Source: Pseudomonas abietaniphila
Lineage (GTDB): Bacteria; Pseudomonadota; Gammaproteobacteria; Pseudomonadales; Pseudomonadaceae
Assembly: GCF_039697315.1 (NCBI RefSeq)
Contig: NZ_CP155619.1
Span: forward strand, 2,170,001 to 2,234,000
DNA: 64,000 nt
Reading direction: 5' to 3'
Shown one piece after another: positions 25,533-35,345 of the stretch. Numbering within the stretch: position 1 is the stretch's first letter; each line of letters opens with the position of its first letter. The notes beneath the pieces are model-generated. The model saw only the letters and a list, made by a program, of their open reading frames with translations. It searched no databases and was not told where the DNA came from. Position numbers and translations under genes: made by a program.

Positions 25533-27209
25533 TCAGAGGGAGGAGAGAAATGCGCTGTTAGTGCTCTGCCATTCGATGATGTCCAGACGGATTCGCTTCT
25601 TGTCGAGCTTGCCGACGCTGGTCTTGGGAATTTCGGTAACAAGGGCGATCTGGCTCGGGATCGCCCACTTGTTGATGTGCCCCTGCTCCACAAATGGCTT
25701 GAGGTGCTCCTTCAATGCTTTGGCATCGATGACGTGCCCCTCGTGCGCAACCAGCAGCGCAAAAGGCCGCTCGCCCCACTGCGGATCAGCGATCCCGACC
25801 ACCGCCACTTCGCGCACGCCAGGATGGCGGCTGCAGAGGTCTTCCAGTTCCAGCGATGACACCCACTCGCCGCCGGTTTTGATCACGTCTTTGATGCGAT
25901 CGCGGATGTCGATGCCGCCCATACTGTCCAGCGTGGCCACGTCGCCGGTGTGCAACCAGCCGCCCGCCCACAGCTCGGCGCCCTTCTCGGGCTCGCGGTA
26001 ATACCCTTCGGTGAGCCATGGCGCGCGCAGCACCAACTCGCCTTGGGTCTCGCCATCGGAGGGGAGGAAGTTACCCTCGCCGTCGACGATCGCCGCTTCA
26101 ACCAATACGCCCGGTGCACCGGCTTTGATCCGGTACGTGGTGCGTTCGTCTTCGCTGCCCGCCATCAACTCGTCGTTCAGGTGCGCAACCGACACCAGCG
26201 GACCGGTTTCGGACATGCCATAGGCTGCGGTCAATTGAATGCCCTTGGCCTTGGCCGCTTCGTACAACGAGCGGGTGAGCGAACTGCCACCAATGATGAT
26301 GTTCCAGCCGGTGAAATCGACGTCTTTGGCCGCCTTGGCGTTGAGCACCATTTGCATGATGGTGGGCACGCAATGGGAGAAATTCACTTTCTCTTTGCGC
26401 CACAACTCGACCAACAGTTCAGGGTCGTAGCGGCCAGGATAGACCTGCTTCACGCCCAGCATGGTTGCCGCATAGGGGACACCCCAGGCATGAACGTGGA
26501 ACATCGGCGTGATGGGCATGTACACCTTGTCGGTGCCCAACAACCCTTCGACGCTGCCCATGATCGTGGCGACTGCCATGGTGTGCAGGACCAATTGGCG
26601 ATGGGTGAAGTACACCCCTTTTGGATTGCCGGTGGTGCCGGTGGTGTAGAACGTCGTCGCCACCGAGTTCTCGTCAAAGTCCTCGAAGTGATACTGCGGG
26701 CTTGCCGCGGCCAACAGGGTTTCGTACTCGCCCACCAGGTTTGGCAGGTCGGCGGTCTTGTCGGCGGTATCGGTGATCAGCAGGGTCTTTTCAACGGTGG
26801 TGAGCTTGCTCTCGAAGCACTTATAGAGCGGCAGGAACTCGCTGTTGACCAGCACGAGCTTGTCTTCGGCGTGGTTCATGGTGAACAGGATCTGGTCCGC
26901 AGACAGGCGCACGTTGATGGTGTGGATCACCGCGCCAATCATGGGAATCGCGAACATGCATTCCAGATACCGGTGGCTGTCCCAATCCATGACGGCCACC
27001 GTGTCGCCCGCTTTGACCCCGGCCTCCGTCAACACATTCGCGAGTCGGCAGATGCGTTCGTTGAGGGTCAGATACGAATAGCGTGATTGGTCCCGGTAGA
27101 CGATTTCCCGCGTTTTTTCATAGCGGCTGCCGGACATCAGCAAGCGTTTGATCAACAGAGGGTACTGGTACGCGCCATCAGCTGGCGGAATCACGCGTGT
27201 CTGCAGCAT
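25533..27209 (-). CDS. Medium/long-chain fatty-acid-CoA ligase (AlkK-like)
   Basis: The 558-residue protein is an AMP-forming ligase. The P-loop YTTGTTGNPKG lies at 188-198, PMFHVHAWGVPY near 235, and the A5 motif AAYGMSETGP near 335. A7/A8 is WLHTGDVATLD with DRIKDVIKTGGEWVSS near 435-460, and the A10 lysine is in PKTSVGKLDKK near 535. It resembles AlkK-type medium-chain ligases and should activate a fatty acid to acyl-CoA for beta-oxidation. It sits upstream of the DUF1302-DUF1329 pair, with the LuxR regulator beyond, the usual Pseudomonas order. Confidence 0.93.
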   Translation of the reverse strand: MLQTRVIPPADGAYQYPLLIKRLLMSGSRYEKTREIVYRDQSRYSYLTLNERICRLANVLTEAGVKAGDTVAVMDWDSHRYLECMFAIPMIGAVIHTINVRLSADQILFTMNHAEDKLVLVNSEFLPLYKCFESKLTTVEKTLLITDTADKTADLPNLVGEYETLLAAASPQYHFEDFDENSVATTFYTTGTTGNPKGVYFTHRQLVLHTMAVATIMGSVEGLLGTDKVYMPITPMFHVHAWGVPYAATMLGVKQVYPGRYDPELLVELWRKEKVNFSHCVPTIMQMVLNAKAAKDVDFTGWNIIIGGSSLTRSLYEAAKAKGIQLTAAYGMSETGPLVSVAHLNDELMAGSEDERTTYRIKAGAPGVLVEAAIVDGEGNFLPSDGETQGELVLRAPWLTEGYYREPEKGAELWAGGWLHTGDVATLDSMGGIDIRDRIKDVIKTGGEWVSSLELEDLCSRHPGVREVAVVGIADPQWGERPFALLVAHEGHVIDAKALKEHLKPFVEQGHINKWAIPSQIALVTEIPKTSVGKLDKKRIRLDIIEWQSTNSAFLSSL

Positions 27210-27449
27210 AGGAATCCCTTTTCAAGATGCATGTGCGGTGCTGAAAATATGCACTCTAGAGCCATCACTCGCCACTCAAATCAGCCAAAGGGATGATTCG
27301 AATGACGAGTGACCATGCAGGCATTGCGCCATTTGAAAGGGCAAAACGGTCTTGGGACTGTGTGTTGCACTCAAAATCCAGCGGCGAAACTGAGCTGATT
27401 CACGAAGCTGAATCTCAGACGCTGATCATACAGCGAATCCACGGGCCTC

Positions 27450-27475
27450 TTCGTGTGCAAGCTCACTCCCACAGG
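27450..27475. repeat. Single REP unit
   Basis: TTCGTGTGCAAGCTCACTCC followed by CACAGG, a lone REP-like unit without an inverted partner nearby. Confidence 0.65.
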
Positions 27476-27502
27476 ACTGTGTGAGTCTCGAAGTGGGGTC
27501 AG

Positions 27503-28132
27503 TCAGCTGGCCTGAGTAAACGCCAGCTTCACACCCAACGCCACCAGAACTCCACCCATGGCGCGGTCAAACCAGTGGCCCATTCGGGCGAAGCCTGCGC
27601 GCACCCGTGGCTGGCTGAACAGACGGGCCACCAGGCAGAACCAGACACCCGTCGCCAGCGCCAGATAAACGCCATAACCCGCCTGAACCAGCATCGGCGT
27701 GTGCGGGTTGATCACCACGGTAAACAACGAGAGGAAGAATAACGTCGCCTTGGGGTTCAGGCCGTTGGTCACGAAACCGGCTGTGAAGGCACCACGCGCC
27801 GTGCGCTCACCGCGGGCAATGTCCACCGGCGCGTCCGACGCACTGGCCGGTTTGGCGCGCAGCGCCTTGATGCCGATGTACAACAGGTAGCCAGCCGCTG
27901 CCCATTTCAATGCGTTGAACAGCACGATGGATTGCGAAACGATCAACCCGATGCCCAGCAGCGAATATCCGACGTGCAGGAAAATCGCCGTGCCCACACC
28001 CATGGCGGTGTAGGTCCCGGCCTTTCGGCCATGGGTCACGCTTTCACGCACGACGACCGCAAAATCAGGACCGGGACTGGCGACCGCCAACAGGTGGATA
28101 AGGGCTACGGTGAGAAATTCCGTCCAATACAT
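27503..28132 (-). CDS. LysE-family amino-acid/homoserine-type exporter
   Basis: The 209-residue protein from ATG 28132 (MYWTEFLTVAL, GGAG nine bases before) has about six membrane segments. The family signature is SPGPDFAVVVRES near residue 20, with GVGTAIFLHVGYSLLG following and GFVTNGLNPKATLFFLSLF near 115. RhtB/LysE exporters pump amino acids or their derivatives out of the cell; the substrate is unknown. It is divergent from the hydroxyacid dehydrogenase gene with only 88 bases between starts. Confidence 0.92.
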   Translation of the reverse strand: MYWTEFLTVALIHLLAVASPGPDFAVVVRESVTHGRKAGTYTAMGVGTAIFLHVGYSLLGIGLIVSQSIVLFNALKWAAAGYLLYIGIKALRAKPASASDAPVDIARGERTARGAFTAGFVTNGLNPKATLFFLSLFTVVINPHTPMLVQAGYGVYLALATGVWFCLVARLFSQPRVRAGFARMGHWFDRAMGGVLVALGVKLAFTQAS

Positions 28133-28220
28133 GTGGGGACTCCAGGCGTTTTTACGAGCGGCAGGCTCTGGTAGGCTCGCTACCTTACGCCTCCCCCTCA
28201 CTGAGCAAAAGGTACAGCTG

Positions 28221-29186
28221 ATGTCGAGTCAAAGCAGAGCAGTTTTCCTGGATCACACCTCGCTGGACCTCGGCGATCTGGACCTTGCCCCCTGGCGTGA
28301 AACCTTCAGCGAATTGATTCTGCACTCCAGCTCTACGGCGGACCAGGTCATCGAAAGGCTGCAAGGCGCGCAGGTCGCGATTACCAACAAGATCATGATC
28401 GATGCCGACGCGATCGCTGCATGTCCCGATCTGAAACTGATCCTGGTGACAGCGACCGGCGTCAATAATGTGGACCTTGAGGCCGCCCGCCAGCACGGTG
28501 TCGTGGTGAGCAACTGTCAGGGCTATGGGACGCCTTCGGTGGCGCAGCACACCCTGATGCTGCTGCTGGCGATGGCCACGCGACTGCCGGACTATCAGCA
28601 GGCGATTCATCAGGGCATGTGGCAGAAATCCCGGCAGTTCTGCCTGCTGGATTTTCCGATTGTGGAGCTGGAAGGCAAGACATTAGGCCTTCTGGGGCAT
28701 GGCGAGCTGGGCGGAGCGGTGGCGAAGCTCGCCGAAGCCTTTGGCATGCGCGTTCTGCTGGGCCAGATCCCCGGCCGCCCTGCTCGCCCCGACCGCTTGC
28801 CGTTGCATGAGCTGTTGCCGCAAGTGGACGCCCTGACGTTCCACTGCCCGCTCAACGAGCACACCCGGGACATGATCGGCGCGCACGAACTGAGCCTGAT
28901 GAAGCCGAAAGCATTCATCGTCAACACCGCCCGTGGTGGTCTGATCAATGAGCAGGCGCTGGCCGATGCCCTGCGCAACGGCCATCTCGCGGGCGCTGCG
29001 ACCGACGTGCTGACCGTCGAGCCTCCGGTCAACGGCAACCCGCTGCTCTCGGGTGACATCCCTCGCCTGATCATCACGCCGCACAGTGCCTGGGGCAGCC
29101 AGGAAGCGCGGCAGCGTATCGTTGGCCAGGTGAATGAGAACGCGCTGGCGTTTTATGCGGGCAAGCCCATCCGAGTCGTCAGCTGA
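28221..29186 (+). CDS. D-2-hydroxyacid dehydrogenase (glycerate/hydroxypyruvate reductase-like)
   Basis: The 321-residue NAD-dependent enzyme begins at ATG 28221. It has the N-terminal catalytic half with [15 protein letters not shown], the nucleotide-binding loop [20 protein letters not shown] (near 145; the usual G-x-G-x-x-G reads G-H-G-E-L-G), [16 protein letters not shown] with the catalytic Arg (near 230), and PHSAWGS with the catalytic His (near 285). Members convert glycerate and hydroxypyruvate or related 2-hydroxy/2-keto acids. The longer frame from 28110 overlaps the divergent exporter and is not used. Confidence 0.9.
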   Translation: MSSQSRAVFLDHTSLDLGDLDLAPWRETFSELILHSSSTADQVIERLQGAQVAITNKIMIDADAIAACPDLKLILVTATGVNNVDLEAARQHGVVVSNCQGYGTPSVAQHTLMLLLAMATRLPDYQQAIHQGMWQKSRQFCLLDFPIVELEGKTLGLLGHGELGGAVAKLAEAFGMRVLLGQIPGRPARPDRLPLHELLPQVDALTFHCPLNEHTRDMIGAHELSLMKPKAFIVNTARGGLINEQALADALRNGHLAGAATDVLTVEPPVNGNPLLSGDIPRLIITPHSAWGSQEARQRIVGQVNENALAFYAGKPIRVVS

Positions 29187-29263
29187 GGGCTGCTGATCGG
29201 GCAGGAGCGCGTGCTCTACCCCATTCTCCTGATAAACTTCGCTCTTTTTTCCAGGAGCCGAAG

Positions 29264-30262
29264 ATGGACCCGCGCAGTGAAGTGTTACTCCGTCAGGCCG
29301 ATTTGTTTCAGGGCTCATTGCTGCTGACCGGCCTGCCTGCCGACGACCTGATGGGCACGCTGCCCAACGCCCGAGGCTGGAGCTGGCATGCGGGTGACTT
29401 CGCAGCGCTGGACGCACGCTTTGCCGGGCGTACTCACTTCGGCACCGAGGCGCCGGTTGAAGCGTTCGACGCCGCCGTGTTGTTCCTGCCTAAAGCCAAA
29501 GACCTCACCGACTACCTGCTCAATGCCCTCGCCTCGCGCCTGCAAGGCCGCGAGCTGTTTCTGGTTGGCGAAAAACGCGCTGGCATCGAAGCGGCCGCGC
29601 GTCAGCTGAGCCCTTTCGGACGCGCGCGCAAACTCGACAGCGCCCGCCACTGTCAGCTGTGGCAAGTCACCGTGGAAGAAGCGCCGCAGGCGGTCGAGCT
29701 GAACAGTCTCGCCAAACATTTCGAGATCGACATGGAAGGCGGGCCTCTAAAAGTGATCAGTCTGCCCGGCGTTTTCAGTCATGGCCGGCTCGACCGGGGC
29801 TCGGCGCTGCTGCTGGAAAATCTCGACCGGTTGCCTACCGGTCATTTGCTGGATTTCGGATGCGGTGCGGGCGTGCTGGGCGCTGCGATTAAACGTCGCA
29901 GCCCGGACATGAACGTCACGATGCTGGATGTGGACGCGTTTGCCACCGCCAGCAGCCGGTTGACGCTGGCGGCCAATGGTCTTGAGGGTGAAGTGTTGAC
30001 CGGTGACGGCATCGACGCCGCGCCCCACCATCTGGACGTCATTCTGAGCAATCCGCCCTTTCATACCGGCGTCCACACCGACTATGCCGCGACAGAGAAT
30101 CTGCTGCGAAAAGCACGCGAACACCTGAAAAAAGGCGGCGAACTTCGATTGGTTGCCAACAGCTTCCTGCGTTACCAACCGATTATCGAGCAGCACCTTG
30201 GCGTATGTGCCGTCATGGCCGAAGGTCAAGGGTTCAGGATTTACCGCGCCAAACGTGCGTGA
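29264..30262 (+). CDS. rsmC: 16S rRNA (guanine1207-N2)-methyltransferase RsmC
   Basis: The 332-residue protein has the tandem layout of RsmC: an N-terminal degenerate methyltransferase-like domain (1-about 160) and a C-terminal catalytic one with [16 protein letters not shown] (SAM site, near 200) and the N2-guanine methylase motif [10 protein letters not shown] (near 263). It methylates G1207 of 16S rRNA in the small subunit. Ribosome site AGGAG precedes ATG 29264. Confidence 0.95.
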   Translation: MDPRSEVLLRQADLFQGSLLLTGLPADDLMGTLPNARGWSWHAGDFAALDARFAGRTHFGTEAPVEAFDAAVLFLPKAKDLTDYLLNALASRLQGRELFLVGEKRAGIEAAARQLSPFGRARKLDSARHCQLWQVTVEEAPQAVELNSLAKHFEIDMEGGPLKVISLPGVFSHGRLDRGSALLLENLDRLPTGHLLDFGCGAGVLGAAIKRRSPDMNVTMLDVDAFATASSRLTLAANGLEGEVLTGDGIDAAPHHLDVILSNPPFHTGVHTDYAATENLLRKAREHLKKGGELRLVANSFLRYQPIIEQHLGVCAVMAEGQGFRIYRAKRA

Positions 30263-30304
30263 AAATTAGCGCTTGCCGAACACGATTCGTGTAGGCAGAA
30301 TCCG

Positions 30305-30490
30305 CTCCGTCCTAGGGGAGTAGTCTCCCACGAGCGCCATGCTCGTCCGGCGCGCATCAACATACTTGGTCCTCAGACCATGGTGCGTGCGACCCCAGAT
30401 CCGCTTAGACGGATCGGTGGTTTGACAAGACCTATGACACGAACATCCTGACCCGGGGCGGGGAGGTTGTACGTGTCATAGCCGTGTCGA
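30305..30490 (+). promoter_or_regulatory. yybP-ykoY manganese riboswitch
   Basis: The leader of the UPF0016 gene carries the conserved elements of the Mn2+-sensing yybP-ykoY family. These are CTAGGGGAGTAG at 30312-30323, ATCAACATACTTGG at about 30356-30369 and the second conserved purine-rich part around CCGGGGCGGGGAGGT at 30453-30467. The regions between them can pair into the long helices of the class. In proteobacteria it precedes manganese exporters or UPF0016/TMEM165-type genes, exactly the case here. It should raise expression when Mn2+ is high. Confidence 0.9.
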
Positions 30491-30512
30491 CCCGCCCCTT
30501 AGGAAAATCCTG

Positions 30513-31097
30513 ATGCTGGAATCCCTGTTGGTCCCTACCGCGGTCGTCGCACTGGCCGAAATCGGTGACAAGACCCAACTTCTCGCGCTCATCCTCGCAG
30601 CCCGCTTTCGCAAGCCGTGGCCGATCATTGCCGGTATTGTCGCGGCTACGCTGGCCAACCACGCTGCGGCCGGTGCCGTCGGTGCCTGGTTCAGCAGTTT
30701 CTTCTCCGACGCCATGCTGCACTGGATCCTCGCCGCGAGCTTTACCGCCACGGCATTGTGGACACTGGTCCCGGACAAGATGGACGACGACGAAGCCAGC
30801 ACCGCGCGCAAGTTCGGGCCTTTCATGACCACGTTGATTGCGTTCTTCATCGCCGAGATCGGTGACAAGACGCAGATCGCCACGGTGATGCTGGCGGCGC
30901 AGTACTCGTACCTGTGGCTGGTGATCCTGGGCACGACGCTGGGCATGCTGCTGGCCAACGTGCCGGTGGTGCTGGCGGGTAATTTCGCGGCGGAAAAACT
31001 GCCGCTGACGCTGATTCGTCGCTTGGCCGCCGGTGCGTTCTTCATCCTGGCGATCGTTGCGGTGTACAAGGCGATGCAGGTCAGCGGCTGGGTCTGA
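30513..31097 (+). CDS. UPF0016/GDT1-TMEM165-family manganese/cation transporter
   Basis: The 194-residue membrane protein consists of two similar three-helix halves, each with the family motif E-x-G-D-K-T: VALAEIGDKTQLLAL (residues 12-26) and FFIAEIGDKTQIATV (about 110-124). Family members export Mn2+ (and possibly Ca2+) through these paired acidic motifs. The manganese riboswitch directly upstream supports manganese efflux. AGGAAAA precedes ATG at 30513. Confidence 0.93.
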   Translation: MLESLLVPTAVVALAEIGDKTQLLALILAARFRKPWPIIAGIVAATLANHAAAGAVGAWFSSFFSDAMLHWILAASFTATALWTLVPDKMDDDEASTARKFGPFMTTLIAFFIAEIGDKTQIATVMLAAQYSYLWLVILGTTLGMLLANVPVVLAGNFAAEKLPLTLIRRLAAGAFFILAIVAVYKAMQVSGWV

Positions 31098-31140
31098 TCC
31101 GGAGCTGAAAGACCGGCTTCCGCCTCGTGCTGCTGTACCT

Positions 31141-31230
31141 CTGTGGGAGCGAGCTCGCTCGCGAAAGCGTCAGATCAGATACATCAATGTCGATTGATGA
31201 ATCGCATCGCGAGCAAGCTCGCTCCCACAG
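31141..31230. repeat. REP element pair
   Basis: CTGTGGGAGCGAGCTCGCTC and GCGAA, then about 40 bases on GCGAGCAAGCTCGCTCCCAC with AG in inverse orientation, located between two converging genes. Confidence 0.9.
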
Positions 31231-31259
31231 TCAGGTCTCACCGGAGCCGCTTCAAATAC

Positions 31260-32078
31260 TCAAGACTTAGGCGCCTGCTCATACAGCGGCATCACCTTCG
31301 GAATGGCGGCCTGCAACGAGGCAATCCGGTTCGCCGAAGCCGGGTGAGTGCTCATGAACTCAGGCTGCGATGCTCCGGCTTGAGCTTCCATCTTCTGCCA
31401 AAGCGTAATCGCGGCATTCGGGTTGTAACCGGCACGTGCCGACAATTCCAGACCTAACAGGTCCGCTTCATTCTCGTTGGCCCGGCTGTTCGGCAGCGTC
31501 AGGCTGTAATTGACCACGGTGTCGGCCAGCGCGAGGCTGTCCTGGCCCAAGCCCAGCAACGACCCTGCGCCCTGCTTCGCCATCTGAATGCCGTACGCCT
31601 TGGACATGGCTTCGCGCCCGTGTTCGCGCAAGGCATGCGCGATTTCGTGACCCATCACTGCCGCCAGCTCATCGTCACTGAGCTTCAGCGTATCGATCAG
31701 GCCGGTGTACACGATGATTTTGCCGCCAGGGCCGCAGTTGGCGTTCAGCTCATCGCTCTTGATCAGGTTCACTTCCCACTGCCATTGCGCCGCATCCGGA
31801 CGCAGCTTCGGTGCCTGGGCGATCAGGCGGTTGGCGACGTTCTGAACGCGCTTGGCCTCGGCGCTGCTCTTGTCCAGCACGCCTTTGGAGGTGGCCTCGG
31901 TAACGGTCTGCTGATAGGACTGGGCATACATCTGATTGACCTGGTCGGTCGAGAGCATGCTAAACATGTATTGCTTGCGCTCGACACCCACCGAATCTCC
32001 GCTGGTGGTGTTGACAGCCTGGCAGCCTGCAACCAGCAGCGCTGCGCTCAGCGCACAAAGAGCAAAGGTCTGACGCAT
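31260..32078 (-). CDS. M48-family metalloprotease lipoprotein (LoiP/YggG-like)
   Basis: From ATG 32078 (GGAGAT ribosome site) the 272-residue precursor has a lipoprotein signal with lipobox LLVAGC. The zinc-protease core is VMGHEIAHALREHGRE (HExxH, near residue 140), with the third ligand Glu in RANENEADLLGLELSARAGY (near 200). M48 lipoproteins of this type (LoiP, BepA relatives) act on the periplasmic face of the outer membrane in protein quality control. It stands alone, ending at a REP pair. Confidence 0.92.
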   Translation of the reverse strand: MRQTFALCALSAALLVAGCQAVNTTSGDSVGVERKQYMFSMLSTDQVNQMYAQSYQQTVTEATSKGVLDKSSAEAKRVQNVANRLIAQAPKLRPDAAQWQWEVNLIKSDELNANCGPGGKIIVYTGLIDTLKLSDDELAAVMGHEIAHALREHGREAMSKAYGIQMAKQGAGSLLGLGQDSLALADTVVNYSLTLPNSRANENEADLLGLELSARAGYNPNAAITLWQKMEAQAGASQPEFMSTHPASANRIASLQAAIPKVMPLYEQAPKS

Positions 32079-32372
32079 TGTGTATCTCCCTGGAAACAAG
32101 GCGCCCATCCTAGGCGGTACGCCGTCCGAGTACCAGATGGCAGCCGTTCGCCATGCAACTAGACCTGTAAAAAACGCACATCCGTAACAGCTTTAAAACA
32201 CTTCCCCTCTCTCTTTCGAGACTCATGAACGCCTTTAAATCCGGGCCACCCAGCCAACCTGTCCAAAAGCGACCCATAGGCATCAAAAACGGCCATTTCG
32301 TCGGTTTCATCTCATGGAAGCTCAGGGCGAGGCGATACCTCCTTCAGGCGTAATTCCACGTCCGGAGTTCCT

Positions 32373-34514
32373 ATGAAGTTCAAGTCGATCCAGTTTTCAG
32401 TGGCCGCACTGGCCGGCGCCATCGTACTCAGCGTCGTGGCGGCACTCGTTCTCTACGCGCTTTTTTCAGGGGCGCGCACGCAGGCGCTGGTGGAGCAACG
32501 CACCACCGCCCAATTCGAGCAAGCCATCGAGCAACGCCTGACGGCCATTGCCCGAACGCAAGCCAGTGATATTCAGCGTGAACTGGAAGCTCCGCTCAAC
32601 ACAGCCGCCGGACTGGCCACGACCAACGCAGTCATCGGCATGAAGGACGCCAAAGGCGAGCCGCTGCTGAAGGTCAGCCGTGAGCAGTTGCTCAACGTCC
32701 TGCACGAAACGGTGGTGCGCAACCCGAAAATCCTGGGCGCCTACATCGGTTGGGAACATAACGCCCTCGACCACAACGACGCCGCCTACGCTGAAGCGCC
32801 GATCAACGGCGTCGACCCCAAGGACGGCCGGTTCATGGCCTGGTGGTACCGCAAGCCTGACGGCAGCTTCAATCTAGAGAAGCTGGCGAGCCTGGAAGAC
32901 CAGAAAGTCCTGTCTACCGGCATTCGGTCCAGCGAGTACTACTTATGCTCGCGGGAAACCCGCAAACCCTGCGTGATTGATCCCGCGCCTTATCAGGTCG
33001 GCGGCAAGATGGTCATGTTGTCTTCGTTCATTGAGCCGATCATGCTGGACGGACAGTTCCAGGGCATCGTCGGCGCCGACCTGTCGGTGAACTTCATTCA
33101 GGACATGCTCGAAAACGCGGACAAAAAGCTCTATGACGGCGCGGGCGACCTGGCGCTGATCGGCACCAATGGACGACTGGTGGCCTACACCAAGGACACC
33201 AGCAAACTCGGCGAAAAAGCCAGCGAGATCCTCGACGCCAACGAAGTCGCGAACCTGACGAACCTGACCAAAGGGGATGTGCGTTACGACATCGACAAGG
33301 AGCACGGTCACATTGAGCTGTACCTGCCCTTCGGCATAGGCAACACCGACGCACGCTGGACGCTGATGATTCGCATGCCGGTCAGCGCAGTAATGGCCGA
33401 CCTGCAGAAGCTGCAAAGCGACCTGGCGCATCAGCGCGACACGGATATTTTCGGGATGACCATGGTTGGCTTGTTGATCGCCGCGCTAGGTCTGCTGATC
33501 GTCTGGTTCGTCGGCCGTGGCATTGCCCGTCCGCTGAAGCAGATGGTGGCCATGCTCGACGACATCGCCAAAGGCGAAGGGGATCTGACGCGTCGCCTGA
33601 CCAGCGATCGAGCCGACGAGCTGGGCTCGATCGCCAGCGGGTTCAACACCTTCCTGGGCAAGCTGCAGGTCATGATCAGCCAGGTCGTGACGTCGGTGCA
33701 GAAGGTCAGCGACTCATCCGAGCACACCGCCGACATTGCGATTCGCACCAATAACGGCGTGCATAAGCAGATGGCCGAGATCGAGCTGGTCGCGACCGCC
33801 GTGCACGAAATGACCGCGACCGCGCAAGACGTCGCGCGCAACGCGACTCAGGCCGCGCAAGCCGCCAACCATGCGGACGACGCCGCCAACCAGGGCATGC
33901 GTATTGTCCACAACACGTCGAACTCCATCAGCGAGCTGGCGGTGGAAATCGGCCGCGCGGTGAGCGTGGTGCAGACGCTGGCCAAGGACAGTGAGAACAT
34001 CAACGCGATCCTGACAGCCATTCGCGGGATCGCCGAGCAGACCAACCTGCTGGCGTTGAACGCTGCGATTGAGGCCGCGCGTGCCGGTGAACAGGGACGC
34101 GGGTTTGCGGTGGTGGCCGATGAAGTGCGCAACCTGGCGCAGAAAACGCAGCAGGCGACCGAAGAAATCCAGACCATGATCCAACAGCTGCAAAACGGAA
34201 CGCGGCAGGTGGTCAAAGTCATGGAAGACAGCCAGAGCAAGACGGACGAGAGCGTGGGTCATGCCGCCGAGGCCGCGCAGGCCCTGGAAAGCATTACCAA
34301 GGCCGTGTCGGTCATCAACGACATGAACAACCAGATCGCCAGCGCGGCGGAAGAGCAAAGCGCAGTCGCCGACGATATCAACCGTAACGTGATCAACATC
34401 GGTCAGGTGGCGAACGAAGTGGCCGGTGGCGCGGATGAGTCGAGTCAGGCGAGTGCGGAACTGACCAAACTGGCCGAGCAGCAGAGACGGTTGATCAATC
34501 AGTTCAAGGTCTGA
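32373..34514 (+). CDS. Transmembrane methyl-accepting chemoreceptor with dCache domain
   Basis: The 713-residue receptor has a first membrane helix (about 8-32), a periplasmic double-Cache domain (about 35-365) with [22 protein letters not shown] and a two-Cys segment [17 protein letters not shown] second helix (about 365-388) and a HAMP domain ([20 protein letters not shown], about 390-445) follow, then the signalling domain with [20 protein letters not shown] and [20 protein letters not shown]. The Cache sequence is nearer to the polyamine/histamine receptors of the TlpQ/McpU type than to the amino-acid receptors, but that ligand guess is weak. It lies alone, opposite the M48 protease gene. 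Confidence 0.92.
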   Translation: MKFKSIQFSVAALAGAIVLSVVAALVLYALFSGARTQALVEQRTTAQFEQAIEQRLTAIARTQASDIQRELEAPLNTAAGLATTNAVIGMKDAKGEPLLKVSREQLLNVLHETVVRNPKILGAYIGWEHNALDHNDAAYAEAPINGVDPKDGRFMAWWYRKPDGSFNLEKLASLEDQKVLSTGIRSSEYYLCSRETRKPCVIDPAPYQVGGKMVMLSSFIEPIMLDGQFQGIVGADLSVNFIQDMLENADKKLYDGAGDLALIGTNGRLVAYTKDTSKLGEKASEILDANEVANLTNLTKGDVRYDIDKEHGHIELYLPFGIGNTDARWTLMIRMPVSAVMADLQKLQSDLAHQRDTDIFGMTMVGLLIAALGLLIVWFVGRGIARPLKQMVAMLDDIAKGEGDLTRRLTSDRADELGSIASGFNTFLGKLQVMISQVVTSVQKVSDSSEHTADIAIRTNNGVHKQMAEIELVATAVHEMTATAQDVARNATQAAQAANHADDAANQGMRIVHNTSNSISELAVEIGRAVSVVQTLAKDSENINAILTAIRGIAEQTNLLALNAAIEAARAGEQGRGFAVVADEVRNLAQKTQQATEEIQTMIQQLQNGTRQVVKVMEDSQSKTDESVGHAAEAAQALESITKAVSVINDMNNQIASAAEEQSAVADDINRNVINIGQVANEVAGGADESSQASAELTKLAEQQRRLINQFKV

Positions 34515-34542
34515 TGAGTTTCAGTAGGGCGCCAGCTTTCTG

Positions 34543-34633
34543 AGTGGGAGCCGGCTTGCTGGCGAATACGGGGTGTCAGTCAACCTATTCGTGAATGATG
34601 CACCGCATTCGCCAGCAAGCCGGCTCCCACAGG
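34543..34633. repeat. REP element pair, CCGGCTTGCTGG type
   Basis: GTGGGAGCCGGCTTGCTGGC with GAA and, 45 bases on, CGCCAGCAAGCCGGCTCCCA with CAGG. The core differs from the GCGAGCTTGCTCGC type, so this is a separate REP subfamily. Confidence 0.9.
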
Positions 34634-34664
34634 TTCAGCGCACAGCCTGAGACAGGCGCCAGTA

Positions 34665-35294
34665 TTAAAGCGGCGTCAGGCATTCCGGCGCATTGAGCTT
34701 CGGATCGTTCACCAGATTGGCCAATGGCCGCTCGCGCAGCGGCGTCTGCGGTGCGGCGAGCAAAGACTGCAACGTCACCAGCGAGCTGTCAGGGTCCAGC
34801 CAGGCAGCCTGCCCCTCCGCATCGAGAATCAGCGGCCTGCGCTGATTCATCGCTGATTGCGTCACCACCGCCACGCTCAGATAGACATGCTCCTCCACCG
34901 GATAAGCCTCCCAGATCGCCGCGAAATACAGCGTCGAGCCCTCGGCCGGCGTCAGCCAGAACGGCCTTTTGCGCACCGTTCCGCGCCACTCGTAGAAGCC
35001 GTTGGCGGGGAGCAGACAGCGGCGCTCACGAAACGCCTGACGGAACATCGGTTGTTCAGCCAGCGTTTCCGCCCGCGCGTGGGCCGGCGTGCGTGACATA
35101 TCGGTCAGCCACGGCGGGGTCAGGCCCCAGCGCGCTCGGGCCACTTCACGCCCGGCCTCGCCCTCCTCGCTCGCCCGGACCATCAGCACCGAATCATGGG
35201 GCGAAATATTCCACTGCGCCTGCTGGTCCGCTGGAAATCCGGGCAAGGCCGCAAACGCGGGCGTCCAACGAAACAGGGCATAACGTCCACACAT
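34665..35294 (-). CDS. SRAP/HMCES-family protein with altered active site
   Basis: The 209-residue protein begins MCGRYALFRW at ATG 35294, so the catalytic Cys at position 2 is present after Met removal. The family blocks ARAET (here AHARAETLAEQPMF, near residue 70) and the glutamate in ANGFYEWRG (near 97) are clear. In E. coli YedK the Asn before A-R-x-E-T and a His before D-R-R-P complete the site; here those positions read His (AHARAET) and Asn (MNQRRPL). SRAP proteins crosslink to abasic sites in single-stranded DNA and can reverse the link. Whether this variant still does so is unclear. It follows the DUF2007 gene by 51 bases on the same strand. Confidence 0.85.
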   Translation of the reverse strand: MCGRYALFRWTPAFAALPGFPADQQAQWNISPHDSVLMVRASEEGEAGREVARARWGLTPPWLTDMSRTPAHARAETLAEQPMFRQAFRERRCLLPANGFYEWRGTVRKRPFWLTPAEGSTLYFAAIWEAYPVEEHVYLSVAVVTQSAMNQRRPLILDAEGQAAWLDPDSSLVTLQSLLAAPQTPLRERPLANLVNDPKLNAPECLTPL

Positions 35295-35345
35295 GGGCTC
35301 AGGGCAACTCTTTTGAAAAGCGAATGAAGCGGCGCGGGACAAGCC

